This document shows positions 8,409-15,356 of a stretch of 29,123 bases of DNA, piece by piece (the stretch's first letter is position 1; each line of letters begins with the position of its first letter). The notes beneath the pieces were generated by a model. The model did no database searches and was not told the origin of the DNA. It saw only the letters and a program-made list of their open reading frames with translations. A program made the position numbers and the translations under genes. Source of the stretch: a virus; the IMG/VR virus record IMGVR_UViG_3300006875_000101, positions 1-29,123 of that record. One strand, given 5' to 3'.

Positions 8409-8698
8409 AAGAAATTAGTGATTGCCCTGGCGGCGTCTGCCCTGTTCCTTGGGCTGTCAAAGAAGAACCTCCTGTAATCAAGGAGGATGTAGTCAATCAT
8501 CCTTCTCATTACACAGATGGCGGAATCGAATGCATCGAAGCAATTGAAGCTCAACTGACTTTAGAAGAGTTCCAAGGTTATCTGCGCGCTTGCTGCGTTA
8601 AATATCTCTGGCGTTATAAACTTAAGGGGAAACCGCTTCAAGATTTAGAAAAATGTCGGTGGTACCTAGAACGCCTAATGCAGACTTTAGAAGACTAA
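8213..8698 (+). CDS. DUF3310 protein (T7 gp1.7-like nucleotide kinase family)
   Basis: 161 residues. The C-terminal ~70 residues from VVNHPSHYTDGGIECIEAIE through the aromatic block ACCVKYLWRYKLKG to KCRWYLERL match the DUF3310 family, to which T7 gp1.7 (a nucleotide kinase) belongs. The N-terminal ~75 residues are a Gly/Thr-rich linker (TGTGTGGAGGNGTD) that overlaps the previous ORF in another frame. ATG at 8213 is the only in-frame start after an upstream stop. With dCTP deaminase nearby, a nucleotide-metabolism role fits. Kinase activity is known only for some members, so it is inference here. The HNH gene begins inside its last codons. Confidence 0.7.
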   Translation: MRRGDSKAEPGTRGGTSWNDGLHSFDGGGISDGSVATPEGTGTGTGGAGGNGTDALGKTSWFAPIEEISDCPGGVCPVPWAVKEEPPVIKEDVVNHPSHYTDGGIECIEAIEAQLTLEEFQGYLRACCVKYLWRYKLKGKPLQDLEKCRWYLERLMQTLED

Positions 8699-9123
8699 AT
8701 TTAGAAGGTCGTCCTTTTCGTAAAGGAGACGTACGAGAGGACGGCTTTATTTTTGCATGTTATGTTAAAACACAAATTTTAAGTAATGGATTTTACAAAG
8801 AAAAATGGCTTTCTCCAGAAGCCTACAAAAAACAAATGCAAGATCAACGTAAATCTGGTGATGAATGGAGAAAGAAACGCAGCAAAAACAGAAGGAAGTT
8901 AATTGACCAAATTAAACTATCAAAAGGTTGCTTGCACTGTGGCTATAAAAGCCATGCTGTTGCACTTGATTTTGATCATTTAAATCCTTCGGAAAAAAGA
9001 TTTAATATTAGCCAATACTTTGTGTTTGCATCGACCAAAGATCTAATGAAAGAAATTGCAAAATGTCAAGTTTTATGTGCAAACTGCCATAGAGTAAAAA
9101 CACAACAGGATTTAATAAATTAG
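8653..9123 (+). CDS. HNH homing endonuclease
   Basis: 156 residues. A basic N-terminal half is followed by a zinc-type HNH fold: CLHC (93-96), DFDHLNP (106-112, metal-binding His) and CANCH (142-146), the classic cysteine pairs flanking the beta-beta-alpha-metal centre. Such proteins cut a specific DNA site and spread their own gene into related phages. The start lies inside the DUF3310 coding end (46-base overlap) and the stop overlaps that of the convergent NblA-like gene by 4 bases, a tight insertion between two genes. Base composition is visibly more A+T rich than the DUF3310 gene. No intron core is visible around it, so it is freestanding. Confidence 0.85.
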   Translation: MSVVPRTPNADFRRLNLEGRPFRKGDVREDGFIFACYVKTQILSNGFYKEKWLSPEAYKKQMQDQRKSGDEWRKKRSKNRRKLIDQIKLSKGCLHCGYKSHAVALDFDHLNPSEKRFNISQYFVFASTKDLMKEIAKCQVLCANCHRVKTQQDLIN

Positions 9124-9419
9124 AACGGCTGAAGATCTTCGTCATCATCCTCGCTGTCGTAGATACATGCGGCAGCGAGTTCTGCTAATTCCAAGTCGGT
9201 GGGGATGTCAAATTCAATATTGACATTCTCATCGGCCATTAATGATTTAACGGCATACCATTCCATCAGCCGTTGGTGGTATAGGTTTAACAGTGCGCCA
9301 TATAGTTGTTCCCATGTCATCTCCTGGGCCTGGAGTTCAGCCTTACGCATGGAGAATTGAAGCTCCAGGGGAAGCTCAAACTGACGAGGCTCGATAGATC
9401 TTTCCATTCCTAGCTGCAT
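9120..9419 (-). CDS. nblA: NblA-like phycobilisome degradation adaptor
   Basis: 99 residues. Residues 13-61 (QFELPLELQFSMRKAELQ, then a helix MTWEQLYGALLNLYHQRLME) match the NblA pattern: short leader, LxLEqQF, helix 1, turn with Met-Ser/Thr-x-Glu-Gln, long helix 2 with LYxQ. NblA binds phycobilisomes and hands them to Clp protease, bleaching the cell; phage-borne nblA is known from freshwater and marine cyanophages. Unlike the usual ~60 residues, this one has a C-terminal ~38-residue acidic extension ending DSEDDDEDLQPF. A second ATG at 9407 is an alternative start. It lies 24 bases downstream of the lysozyme gene on the same strand. Assignment is from pattern memory. Confidence 0.6.
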   Translation of the reverse strand: MQLGMERSIEPRQFELPLELQFSMRKAELQAQEMTWEQLYGALLNLYHQRLMEWYAVKSLMADENVNIEFDIPTDLELAELAAACIYDSEDDDEDLQPF

Positions 9420-9443
9420 GCTTCAATTAAAACCATTTTAGAG

Positions 9444-10115
9444 CTAAATGTCGCAGATGCCGTTTAGATCAAATTCATCCGAACTGTCGAATGGCGCATC
9501 CCAAGGATCTTCATCTATTCTGAAGTCGTTAGCAAACTCCGACAGAGTATAGGGGTTAATGCTTTCCTCCAGTCGCCGAATCGCACGTACTTGATGGGTG
9601 GCTGCAGTGTAATTTCGGAATGCAGTCAACAAAATCTCAGTGGCCCGCCAGGGGCGGTCATTAGCTTCCCTGAGGAACAGGCTAACCTCTTCCTGACGCC
9701 TGTGGAGAAGAGAACCCACCATTTTGTGATCTTGATCAAAGACCCATTTGGGAATCTCTTGACTTACGCCACGCCAGTTTTCTTGTTCTAGGCAATCAAT
9801 GATGTTGCTGTACAAAAAGGAATTCCAGCCAACCGAATGGATAAACGACAGCAAAGCCTGGTGCATGGACTGATCTAAGCCTAGATTCAGCTTCTTGAGT
9901 TCTGTGTCTAATACTTCTAACTCGTGGTATAGATACTCCAGGGCTTTGCGTTTCGTGCAGAGATGTCCACGCCTGACCGGAGATCCGTCCGGGTAATACT
10001 GTGTCCCATAACCAATGGTGTACGGCTCACCACCAGTGGCCGGATCTGAGTATGCTTTTTCGTTATACCCTTCGTATTTTCTGATTAATTCAATTGCCGC
10101 AGAAAAATCAGACAT
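9444..10115 (-). CDS. T4-type lysozyme (GH24 endolysin)
   Basis: 223 residues. The N-terminal ~150 residues are a GH24 muramidase: Glu15 in IRKYEG, Asp24 in YSDP and Thr33 in YTIGYG match the Glu-Asp-Thr catalytic triad of T4 lysozyme (Glu11, Asp20, Thr26, with a short insertion before the Thr), and the helical lobe ends around KMVGSLLHRRQEE. It cleaves the peptidoglycan glycan backbone, most likely for lysis at the end of infection. The ~70-residue C-terminal extension (from about ATEILLTAFRN) is unlike T4 lysozyme and ends in an acidic stretch. No signal peptide, so it would need a holin. A strong hairpin lies 2 bases upstream of its start codon. Confidence 0.85.
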   Translation of the reverse strand: MSDFSAAIELIRKYEGYNEKAYSDPATGGEPYTIGYGTQYYPDGSPVRRGHLCTKRKALEYLYHELEVLDTELKKLNLGLDQSMHQALLSFIHSVGWNSFLYSNIIDCLEQENWRGVSQEIPKWVFDQDHKMVGSLLHRRQEEVSLFLREANDRPWRATEILLTAFRNYTAATHQVRAIRRLEESINPYTLSEFANDFRIDEDPWDAPFDSSDEFDLNGICDI

Positions 10116-10117
10116 AA

Positions 10118-10138
10118 GGGGGTAACTAAGTTACCCCC
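10118..10138 (-). promoter_or_regulatory. Hairpin directly upstream of the lysozyme start
   Basis: A perfect 9-bp stem with a 3-base loop (GGGGGTAAC / GTTACCCCC) ends two bases before the lysozyme ATG on the minus strand. It occupies the place where a ribosome-binding site should be, and no Shine-Dalgarno sequence is otherwise seen. T4 lysozyme is known to be silenced in early transcripts by a hairpin over its initiation region; a similar control is possible. It has no U-run, so it is a poor terminator for the upstream small gene. Confidence 0.5.
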
Positions 10139-10151
10139 AATCATACACAAA

Positions 10152-10277
10152 TTATTTACCTTGGCCGCGAGTTTTCTTGCGTCCATGGTTAGGCAAGGAG
10201 TGCAATCCCTGGCCCTGTCTCGTCTTTTTTGGCTTGGACTCAATCTTGATAGATGCGGTGGACTTGGGTTTTGCCAT
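10152..10277 (-). CDS. Small basic cyanophage protein (41 aa)
   Basis: A 41-residue ORF starting MAKPKSTASIKIESKP and ending HGRKKTRGQGK. It is strongly basic (Lys/Arg about one third), with no hydrophobic segment. I recognise the pattern KKTRQGxGxHS...RGQG from small conserved cyanophage proteins often found near late genes; their role is unknown, but nucleic-acid or capsid binding is plausible from charge. It lies between the 75-residue gene and the lysozyme on the same strand. Confidence 0.65.
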   Translation of the reverse strand: MAKPKSTASIKIESKPKKTRQGQGLHSLPNHGRKKTRGQGK

Positions 10278-10303
10278 GATGAATTGGGTTTGGCATACGC
10301 AGT

Positions 10304-10531
10304 TTAGCGGTAGTTTTGCTGTGTGGCTGCCTGCAAGACCAATTGCTTGATCTCAGGAGAATACTCAGAATTAATCAAATCTTCATGACGGAATGGATAC
10401 TGAAAATCAAGAAAAGCATTCCTTAGCTCAGGATTTTTTGTTTGTGCCGCCATCACATGCATGACCCTTTGATCCGGAAAGATTTCTGGCGTATAACCAG
10501 TACTGTACTTGCCTGCCAATTTCATCACCAT
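10304..10531 (-). CDS. Hypothetical protein (75 aa)
   Basis: 75 residues, not recognised. A soluble small protein with two likely helices (QRVMHVMAAQTKNPELRN and SPEIKQLVLQAATQQ) and no known motif. The start overlaps the stop of the preceding basic-protein gene by a few bases, giving tight coupling. A second ATG at codon 3 is equally possible as the start. It is counted as a gene because of its position in a continuous minus-strand series and the absence of a better frame. Confidence 0.5.
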   Translation of the reverse strand: MVMKLAGKYSTGYTPEIFPDQRVMHVMAAQTKNPELRNAFLDFQYPFRHEDLINSEYSPEIKQLVLQAATQQNYR

Positions 10532-10827
10532 TTCGTTTTGTGACTCCAGTACCGTGCCGACATCTTATCTGGATTGGGATCTTGAGCGTTATGTCGGGCG
10601 TAATAAGAACGCTTTCGTGCTTTATCTTTGGCACTCTTTGGATGTTTCCCAGCGCCTTCTACACCTTGTTGACCAAACCTGATGATACGCTCCTCTCCTC
10701 CCTCGCAGGCTTTAACGATATGGCTCTTAGTCTTATGCCCAGGCGTGCGTTGCGGCTTATTGCAAGCCATCTTATCCTTCTGGTATCGCTTGGCTGCAGC
10801 TACAGCTTTCCTTGGTTTGTCCGACAT
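10525..10827 (-). CDS. Small basic phage protein (DUF6321-like pattern)
   Basis: 100 residues, very basic. From about residue 27 it follows a pattern I know from small conserved phage proteins: KPQRTP...KACEGG, then RIIRFGQQG, then KRSYYARHNAQ and a terminal MSARYWSHKTKW. I believe this family carries the label DUF6321, but am not certain; the function is unknown and nucleic-acid binding is guessed from charge. Its first 56 bases overlap the end of the HNH endonuclease gene, and no ribosome site precedes its ATG, so it may depend on translation of that endonuclease gene or have lost its original leader when the endonuclease gene arrived. Confidence 0.6.
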   Translation of the reverse strand: MSDKPRKAVAAAKRYQKDKMACNKPQRTPGHKTKSHIVKACEGGEERIIRFGQQGVEGAGKHPKSAKDKARKRSYYARHNAQDPNPDKMSARYWSHKTKW

Positions 10828-11197
10828 AATTAATATGAACTAAAGAATGGTCTCCTTCTCTTTCCCAGTTCAATACTTGGAAGGGATCTTGGTCAATCCA
10901 TCTTTCAATTCTATTGAGCCTAGCCTTGGAGAAGAAATCTTGTTGTAGATACCATTCGTGCAACTTATAAGAAGCTTTGGACGTATTACAACGCCGGCAT
11001 GCTGGCACTAGGTTTTTACGAGTTGTTTCTCCAGATTTATAACGTGGTACAACATGATCTAAACTCGTGGCATCTTCACCGCAATATGCGCATTGGTGGT
11101 TCCAGGATTTATAAATTTCGTCTCGAAAACGTTTCTTTGCTAGTTTTGGAGTGACTTCAACGAGTAAGGCGATCGGCTCATGCTCGCTGTAGTACAT
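10772..11197 (-). CDS. HNH endonuclease
   Basis: 141 residues. The central ~45 residues are a textbook HNH nuclease: CAYC (36-39), SLDHVVPRYKSG with the catalytic His48, then NLVPACRRCNTSK (62-74) with the second cysteine pair and metal-binding Asn/His positions. The last ~55 residues form a helix-rich tail typical of cyanophage freestanding HNH proteins. It probably acts as a homing endonuclease; a role in packaging, known for some HNH proteins beside terminases, is unlikely here because the terminase is 15 kb away. The 3' end runs 56 bases into the next gene. No intron core is visible at its flanks. Confidence 0.85.
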   Translation of the reverse strand: MYYSEHEPIALLVEVTPKLAKKRFRDEIYKSWNHQCAYCGEDATSLDHVVPRYKSGETTRKNLVPACRRCNTSKASYKLHEWYLQQDFFSKARLNRIERWIDQDPFQVLNWEREGDHSLVHINYVGQTKESCSCSQAIPEG

Positions 11198-11237
11198 ACT
11201 CTTTAGTTGCCGTTAACTTATTCTAATTTCCTTAAGC

Positions 11238-11266
11238 TTTACATAAGTTCATACTACCCTTAAAAA
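11238..11266 (+). promoter_or_regulatory. Possible promoter of the excisionase-like gene
   Basis: In the 140-base gap between the divergent HNH and HTH genes, TTTACA (11238-11243) and TAAAAA (11261-11266) are separated by 17 bases, a fair match to a sigma-70 promoter reading rightwards. Transcription would start near 11273 and give a leader of about 65 bases to the ATG at 11338. Both hexamers are imperfect and the region is A+T rich, so the match may be fortuitous. Confidence 0.3.
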
Positions 11267-11337
11267 AACATGAATACTCTCGGCCAGAAGGTTAAGTCCG
11301 TTACGGTACAAGAGTTGTTCACCCTGACGCCTACGTC

Positions 11338-11556
11338 ATGGCTCAAAACACAGGCTGGGTTTCCGTTGCTCGCGCAGAGGAACTTCTCGGAATAGATCGC
11401 AAGGAACTCTTCCGTATGCGTGATGATGGAACCTTAAAGCTGGGTCCGCATTTTGCTGCTTTTCCTGAGACTCGTTCCAGGGATGGTTATCGCTGGAATG
11501 TGGAAGCAGTCAGGAAACACCTGCATAAACAGGAGAAGCTGCCTGTGGCTGCTTGA
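11338..11556 (+). CDS. Excisionase-like small HTH protein
   Basis: 72 residues. The N-terminal half (TGWVSVARAEELLGIDRKEL then FRMRDDGTLKLGPHF) is a winged helix-turn-helix of the type found in excisionases and small regulators beside cyanobacterial integrases; the second half (DGYRWNVEAVRKHLHK) completes the wing with the usual aromatic-Trp-Asn motif. It is convergent with, and overlaps by 47 bases, the recombinase-like gene on the other strand. No ribosome site precedes the ATG. It could regulate phage genes or be a relic of an integration module; which is open. Confidence 0.6.
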   Translation: MAQNTGWVSVARAEELLGIDRKELFRMRDDGTLKLGPHFAAFPETRSRDGYRWNVEAVRKHLHKQEKLPVAA

Positions 11557-11932
11557 TAGCTTTGTAGTGGTTCTTGCGCATCTTATGTGCCAAGAGCAAA
11601 TCAGTTACATTGATATCGATTGCCTGATGCGCCATTAACCTGTACAACTGAGACGAAAAAGGGGGAATACGGTCTTGCACTTCGCAAGGCCGTTTTTTTT
11701 GCAGGTTAAACAAAAACACCCACTGTGGATGCAACGGGTGAATAGGACGCTTTTTACTTGTAAGGACCAAGGTGTTCCCTGGTCCCCAGTCAAATGAAGC
11801 AAGGTCTTTTGCGTTGATGCCGTAGGTGGCGATCATTCCGAATAACCAGGCCGCATCTTTATTGACACGCTGGGAATCCAACTGGAAAAACGCATTTACA
11901 ATCCGCTGATCCACAGGGATGGGCTGAGTCAT
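11510..11932 (-). CDS. Degenerate tyrosine recombinase-like protein
   Basis: 140 residues, less than half the usual integrase length. Residues 26-77 follow the first half of the catalytic domain of cyanobacterial/cyanophage tyrosine recombinases: WLFGMIATYGINAKDL, a beta pair with SKKRPIHPLHPQWV, then LFNL. The catalytic arginine expected in the box I helix (family GLRPHE) is replaced (Asn40 in GINAKD), and I see no HxxR, second His or nucleophile Tyr in the C-terminus. It therefore looks catalytically dead and may survive as a DNA-binding protein, or be a decaying gene. A convergent excisionase-like gene overlaps its 3' end. The match is by eye. Confidence 0.5.
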   Translation of the reverse strand: MTQPIPVDQRIVNAFFQLDSQRVNKDAAWLFGMIATYGINAKDLASFDWGPGNTLVLTSKKRPIHPLHPQWVFLFNLQKKRPCEVQDRIPPFSSQLYRLMAHQAIDINVTDLLLAHKMRKNHYKAIKQPQAASPVYAGVS

Positions 11933-12007
11933 GGCTGAGGTGAGCTGCGTCCCCAGAATCTAAGAATCATGGATCACTGGTCGCCGCTTCTTAAGGAATT
12001 CCTAACA

Positions 12008-12039
12008 AGTCTTATAAGACTCAAGATAAGTATACCTTA
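12008..12039. promoter_or_regulatory. Paired palindromes upstream of the recombinase-like gene
   Basis: The 121-base gap 11933-12053 is A+T rich and holds a perfect 14-base palindrome (AGTCTTATAAGACT, 12008-12021) followed by a 5-bp inverted repeat (ATAAG / CTTAT around TATAC, 12026-12040). Both contain TATA-like steps. They precede the recombinase-like gene and follow the stop of the 596-residue virion gene, so they may be operator or promoter elements, or a weak transcription end for the late genes. Nothing else is seen in the gap. Confidence 0.35.
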
Positions 12040-12053
12040 TATGTAAATAAATA

Positions 12054-13844
12054 TTACGGATTATATGGCTGTCCGTTCTTATCAAACATGGTGAAATTCT
12101 CTACGGTGATATAAGAGGCTGGTACATTAAAAAGTTTTTGTAAAAATGGAAGCATGTTTGGAGACTGACAGTTATATGGTGGCACGTCCATCAAAGACAA
12201 AGATTTGCGTGTCATTTTTGCGGCTAACATTTCTTGCTGTTCTGTTTCCGTGTCTTCTACTAATTTTTGTTCCCATGCAACCATTGAACCTTCTTCTACC
12301 GGAAAATCAGATGGCTCTGGTGGGAATACGCCATCTTTAAAGCGCAACGCATAAATGTGTTTGCAATAACGCATTTCATCTAAAAGCGGCGTCCAGTTAT
12401 CTGTCACAGATGTGATAACAGATTGAGACGAAGAGTAATCTTCGTATGTGGGCATACTCTCTGGTGTTGATCCTTTAATGCCTGGATTTGAAGTGCTCCT
12501 TAAATAAGTAGCGCCAAATTCTCTGTAAACCCCCGGATTGTCTCGATTGGAATTGCGTTTAGCAATGTTATTAACAGATGATTCCAACCCTGGTGCATAA
12601 CCAGAAGGGTAATATACATTCAACGTATTTGACTGATCTGCTGGGACCATGGCACTGTTAAGTACACGAGCACGTGCCTCAAAGATTTTAGTGACTCCAG
12701 CGTTTAAAATACTGCCTATACCTGCATCTCCTTCAATAGAGTAAGTAAAACTAACCTCAGGATTGACACTGGTGATCTCATAAAAACCATCACCTACAGC
12801 GCCTGTAGTTCCTTGTACAGAAATAAAAGTATTAACTGCAGGAGGAACTGTTGTTGCAACAGTAATTGTAGAGCTGTTGGCTGTAATTGCATCAAACAAA
12901 ACAGGTGTTGATAAAACAACCGCAGTTGTTTGTTCAAAACGCCCAGGTTTAATAGAGGCAATGTTAGATCTTGGATAAGCCTTTTTATAAGATCTTTCAG
13001 TTGTGTTGTGAAGATATCGATAATCCCTGTGGGTAAAATCTTGACAAGAACAAGAGAATCTAGCGCCAGTATTTAAAAACCGTCCAGGCTGAAATCCTAT
13101 TACAGATGGAGTTCTATATTCTTTGTCAGGAGTTATTTGAACGGAGCCTGCTTTTTTAAAAGTTAGAATTCCATTAAATGGATCAGTGTCAATTAATACA
13201 GCTTGTACGTACCCATAACGTTTTTGAGTATTTGGATTAATACTATCGGCACTGATTAACGGACCATCTGCAACAATAATTCTGTCTTCAAAAATTTCTG
13301 TATTTAAAGGTTTTAAACCATTGGTCTGACCCGGAACAGGAATGTAAAAAGGCGGTGGCAATGGATTTGATGTGCTCCATGTACCAGAGAGAGTGACATA
13401 CCAATTATTTGAATCTTCTGTAACAGAAGCAATGCCCAACTTATTGGTGCTTACAGGATCAGTTAGTTTATCGGTCCTGGCAGACCCCGCATATCTCCAC
13501 ACAGCCCAATGCATACCAAGATCTCTGTTGGTTGTAGGGAATCCCGCAAACACTCCTGAAATAACTGGGTACGGATTAACGTTTGTATCTACGCTTCCAG
13601 ATGGTGTTGGAATTTGGTACTCAAATGGATATGAAAAATCATTGTCATAGAACGTTGCTGTAGCAAGTTCATAACCACGCCGCCAACGCGACCAGGCTGA
13701 CTCCCTGTTAATTGCACTTAAAGAATTAGGAATAGACCCTTTAGAAAACTCTGTTGTAATTGGTTTTAACTTAAAAGGATCTTTATCTCTTGCTTGTAAA
13801 AATTGATTGGAAGCACCAAAGCTATTTCCTTGTTTTGATGCCAT
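12054..13844 (-). CDS. Large virion structural protein, unknown role
   Basis: 596 residues, not assigned to a known family. It is rich in beta-strand segments, Asn, Thr and Pro, typical of tail or head-fibre proteins, with no enzyme motif. An aromatic N-terminal stretch (WSRWRRGYELATATFYDNDF) and a cysteine cluster RFSCSCQDFTHRDYRYL in the middle are distinctive; the latter resembles metal-binding CxC...H motifs but only two or three ligands are clear. It follows the 259-residue beta-rich protein with 3 bases between them and so is probably co-expressed with it. Role in the virion is inferred from size, composition and location in the late series. Confidence 0.6.
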   Translation of the reverse strand: MASKQGNSFGASNQFLQARDKDPFKLKPITTEFSKGSIPNSLSAINRESAWSRWRRGYELATATFYDNDFSYPFEYQIPTPSGSVDTNVNPYPVISGVFAGFPTTNRDLGMHWAVWRYAGSARTDKLTDPVSTNKLGIASVTEDSNNWYVTLSGTWSTSNPLPPPFYIPVPGQTNGLKPLNTEIFEDRIIVADGPLISADSINPNTQKRYGYVQAVLIDTDPFNGILTFKKAGSVQITPDKEYRTPSVIGFQPGRFLNTGARFSCSCQDFTHRDYRYLHNTTERSYKKAYPRSNIASIKPGRFEQTTAVVLSTPVLFDAITANSSTITVATTVPPAVNTFISVQGTTGAVGDGFYEITSVNPEVSFTYSIEGDAGIGSILNAGVTKIFEARARVLNSAMVPADQSNTLNVYYPSGYAPGLESSVNNIAKRNSNRDNPGVYREFGATYLRSTSNPGIKGSTPESMPTYEDYSSSQSVITSVTDNWTPLLDEMRYCKHIYALRFKDGVFPPEPSDFPVEEGSMVAWEQKLVEDTETEQQEMLAAKMTRKSLSLMDVPPYNCQSPNMLPFLQKLFNVPASYITVENFTMFDKNGQPYNP

Positions 13845-13847
13845 ACA

Positions 13848-14627
13848 TCAGAAGAATCCACCCTGTGCGTAGACGTGAGCACCTGGTGTATAACCGGAAA
13901 TGTTTGGACCTTCTGCAAAAACACCAACGTAAATACGATCGCCTCGCTCCAGGTAAATTCCTTTGTTCCGAAGGGGAGCGCTTGGGCCCAGTCCGTTAGT
14001 GTTTCCTGCTGTGGGCATGGGCACAGCCAACTGAGGCATCACATCTGAGCAATCAACAACACCACTGTTTGCTGGGACTGTTTTGGCAAACAAGACACGG
14101 TAGTCGCCACTTGCCGGAATAGGAGTGGTGGTATTACGAGTCTGATAAAAAACAAAGGTTACGGCTGGCTGATAACCATAAGCCACACCTTGATACTGGA
14201 AACCACTTGCAATAGCACCAGAGTAGTTTAATGCTGTATTGACACCAGTCAAAGTACCGGAACCGGTGTAAGTATAATAACCAACGCCGCTAGCAGTTCC
14301 ATTAGTTAAGACAGCGCTGGATTGTATGTAAATAACTTGACCACTCGTTAAAGCAACAACAGTACCTGATGTGCTTGCGTTAACGGTGTAATCAGGATCG
14401 CGATAACGATCATTGCGAACAATGGTGATTGAATCGACAACACCACCGTTGTTGTTATCTTCGCTAAGAGCAGCGTCCATATCCACCAGGATAGATGGGG
14501 CCTGGCCCCCCTGGACAAACACTGTATTACTGGCTTGACTACCAACGGTCTGAGTAGTAACACGCACCGTATCGAACAATGGACGGTCGATAAATACGGG
14601 CTGCTTGTTCGAGCTGGAAGAACTCAA
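13848..14627 (-). CDS. Beta-rich virion structural protein
   Basis: 259 residues, unknown family. After a serine-rich leader (MSSSSSNKQPVFIDRPLF) it is a chain of beta strands with many Gly, Thr, Ser and Tyr (for example GYYTYTGSGTLTGVN), ending GPNISGYTPGAHVYAQGGFF. Composition and neighbours point to a head-fibre, decoration or tail protein. The segment YLERGDRIYVGVF near the end resembles strands of jelly-roll-like capsid decoration proteins, which is weak evidence. It is directly followed by the 596-residue gene. A terminator lies 80 bases upstream of its start, so it probably has its own promoter in that gap. Confidence 0.6.
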   Translation of the reverse strand: MSSSSSNKQPVFIDRPLFDTVRVTTQTVGSQASNTVFVQGGQAPSILVDMDAALSEDNNNGGVVDSITIVRNDRYRDPDYTVNASTSGTVVALTSGQVIYIQSSAVLTNGTASGVGYYTYTGSGTLTGVNTALNYSGAIASGFQYQGVAYGYQPAVTFVFYQTRNTTTPIPASGDYRVLFAKTVPANSGVVDCSDVMPQLAVPMPTAGNTNGLGPSAPLRNKGIYLERGDRIYVGVFAEGPNISGYTPGAHVYAQGGFF

Positions 14628-14707
14628 AATAAACCTCCTCGATATAGCAGTTTTATCACTGCTTTTGCATACGTGTAGATAAATTCTAACGTAAAAAACT
14701 TAATGAA

Positions 14708-14730
14708 AAGCCTCACGTTTTGTGAGGCTT
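14708..14730 (-). terminator. Intrinsic terminator after the transglycosylase gene
   Basis: A 9-bp perfect stem (AAGCCTCAC / GTGAGGCTT) with a 5-base loop ends in TTTT on the minus strand, a few bases past the stop of the lytic transglycosylase gene. No U-run follows on the plus strand, so it acts leftwards. It would separate the transglycosylase and upstream genes from the two large virion genes 12054-14627. Confidence 0.75.
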
Positions 14731-14735
14731 AAAAC

Positions 14736-15356
14736 TCAAAACTGAGTTAAGGAATCAAGAAACGGCGTCCTTGGTGTATAAAGCGACGCAGCGGAAATGT
14801 CCGTTTCCAACTCAGTCATTGGCTTTTTGAAAATGTCAGCCAATAACTGTTGGCCCAACGGAATTGCTGGCTCTTGTGTACCCATTAAAAGATTTTTAAG
14901 AAGGTATCCCTTCAAAAAATCTTGGACACTAGAGCCAGAACTCGCCTCTTGTCCTTGAGGTTTTGCTGGTGGCGGTGCCGCGCCTCCAAGGATGTTCTTC
15001 ACATAGTTCTGTGTTTCCTTGAAAGGAGGAATTCCACCATACTTTTCAACATTACCCGGACCTGCGTTATAAGCAGCCAAGGCTTTGTCATAAGAACCAA
15101 AACGCTTGAGCTGTTGGCTTAAATAACGAGCCCCGCCCGTCAAGCTTTGGACGGGATCGTAGGGATTAGTTACGCCAAGACCTTGAGCAGTTCCAGGCAT
15201 GAGCTGGACAAGGCCAGCGGCACCTGCACTACTCTTCGCCTGTGGGTTCCAGCCGGATTCTGCGTTTACAAGACGCAGAAAAATGTTTTCATCTACACCA
15301 AAATCACGGGCCTTTTGCCGCGCAATTTCTTTTAGTTGTTCACTGGTGTAAGACAT
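14736..15356 (-). CDS. Virion-associated lytic transglycosylase (SLT fold)
   Basis: 206 residues. Residues 8-108 are a classic soluble lytic transglycosylase domain: Glu33 in [12 protein letters not shown] is the catalytic acid, followed by [13 protein letters not shown] (45-57), NPYDP and [10 protein letters not shown] (94-103). It cleaves the glycan strand of peptidoglycan with formation of 1,6-anhydro ends. The C-terminal half is low-complexity, proline-rich then helical, with no signal peptide, consistent with a protein carried in the virion for DNA entry rather than the lysis enzyme (a separate T4-type lysozyme is present). A terminator follows. Confidence 0.88.
   Translation of the reverse strand: MSYTSEQLKEIARQKARDFGVDENIFLRLVNAESGWNPQAKSSAGAAGLVQLMPGTAQGLGVTNPYDPVQSLTGGARYLSQQLKRFGSYDKALAAYNAGPGNVEKYGGIPPFKETQNYVKNILGGAAPPPAKPQGQEASSGSSVQDFLKGYLLKNLLMGTQEPAIPLGQQLLADIFKKPMTELETDISAASLYTPRTPFLDSLTQF

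Noticed and set aside
11270-11395. A 41-codon frame (MNTLGQKVKSVTVQELF) overlapping the excisionase-like start
   Set aside because: No ribosome site, it would begin almost at the predicted transcription start, and its second half is read in the HTH gene's better frame. It could be a leader peptide, but nothing supports translation.
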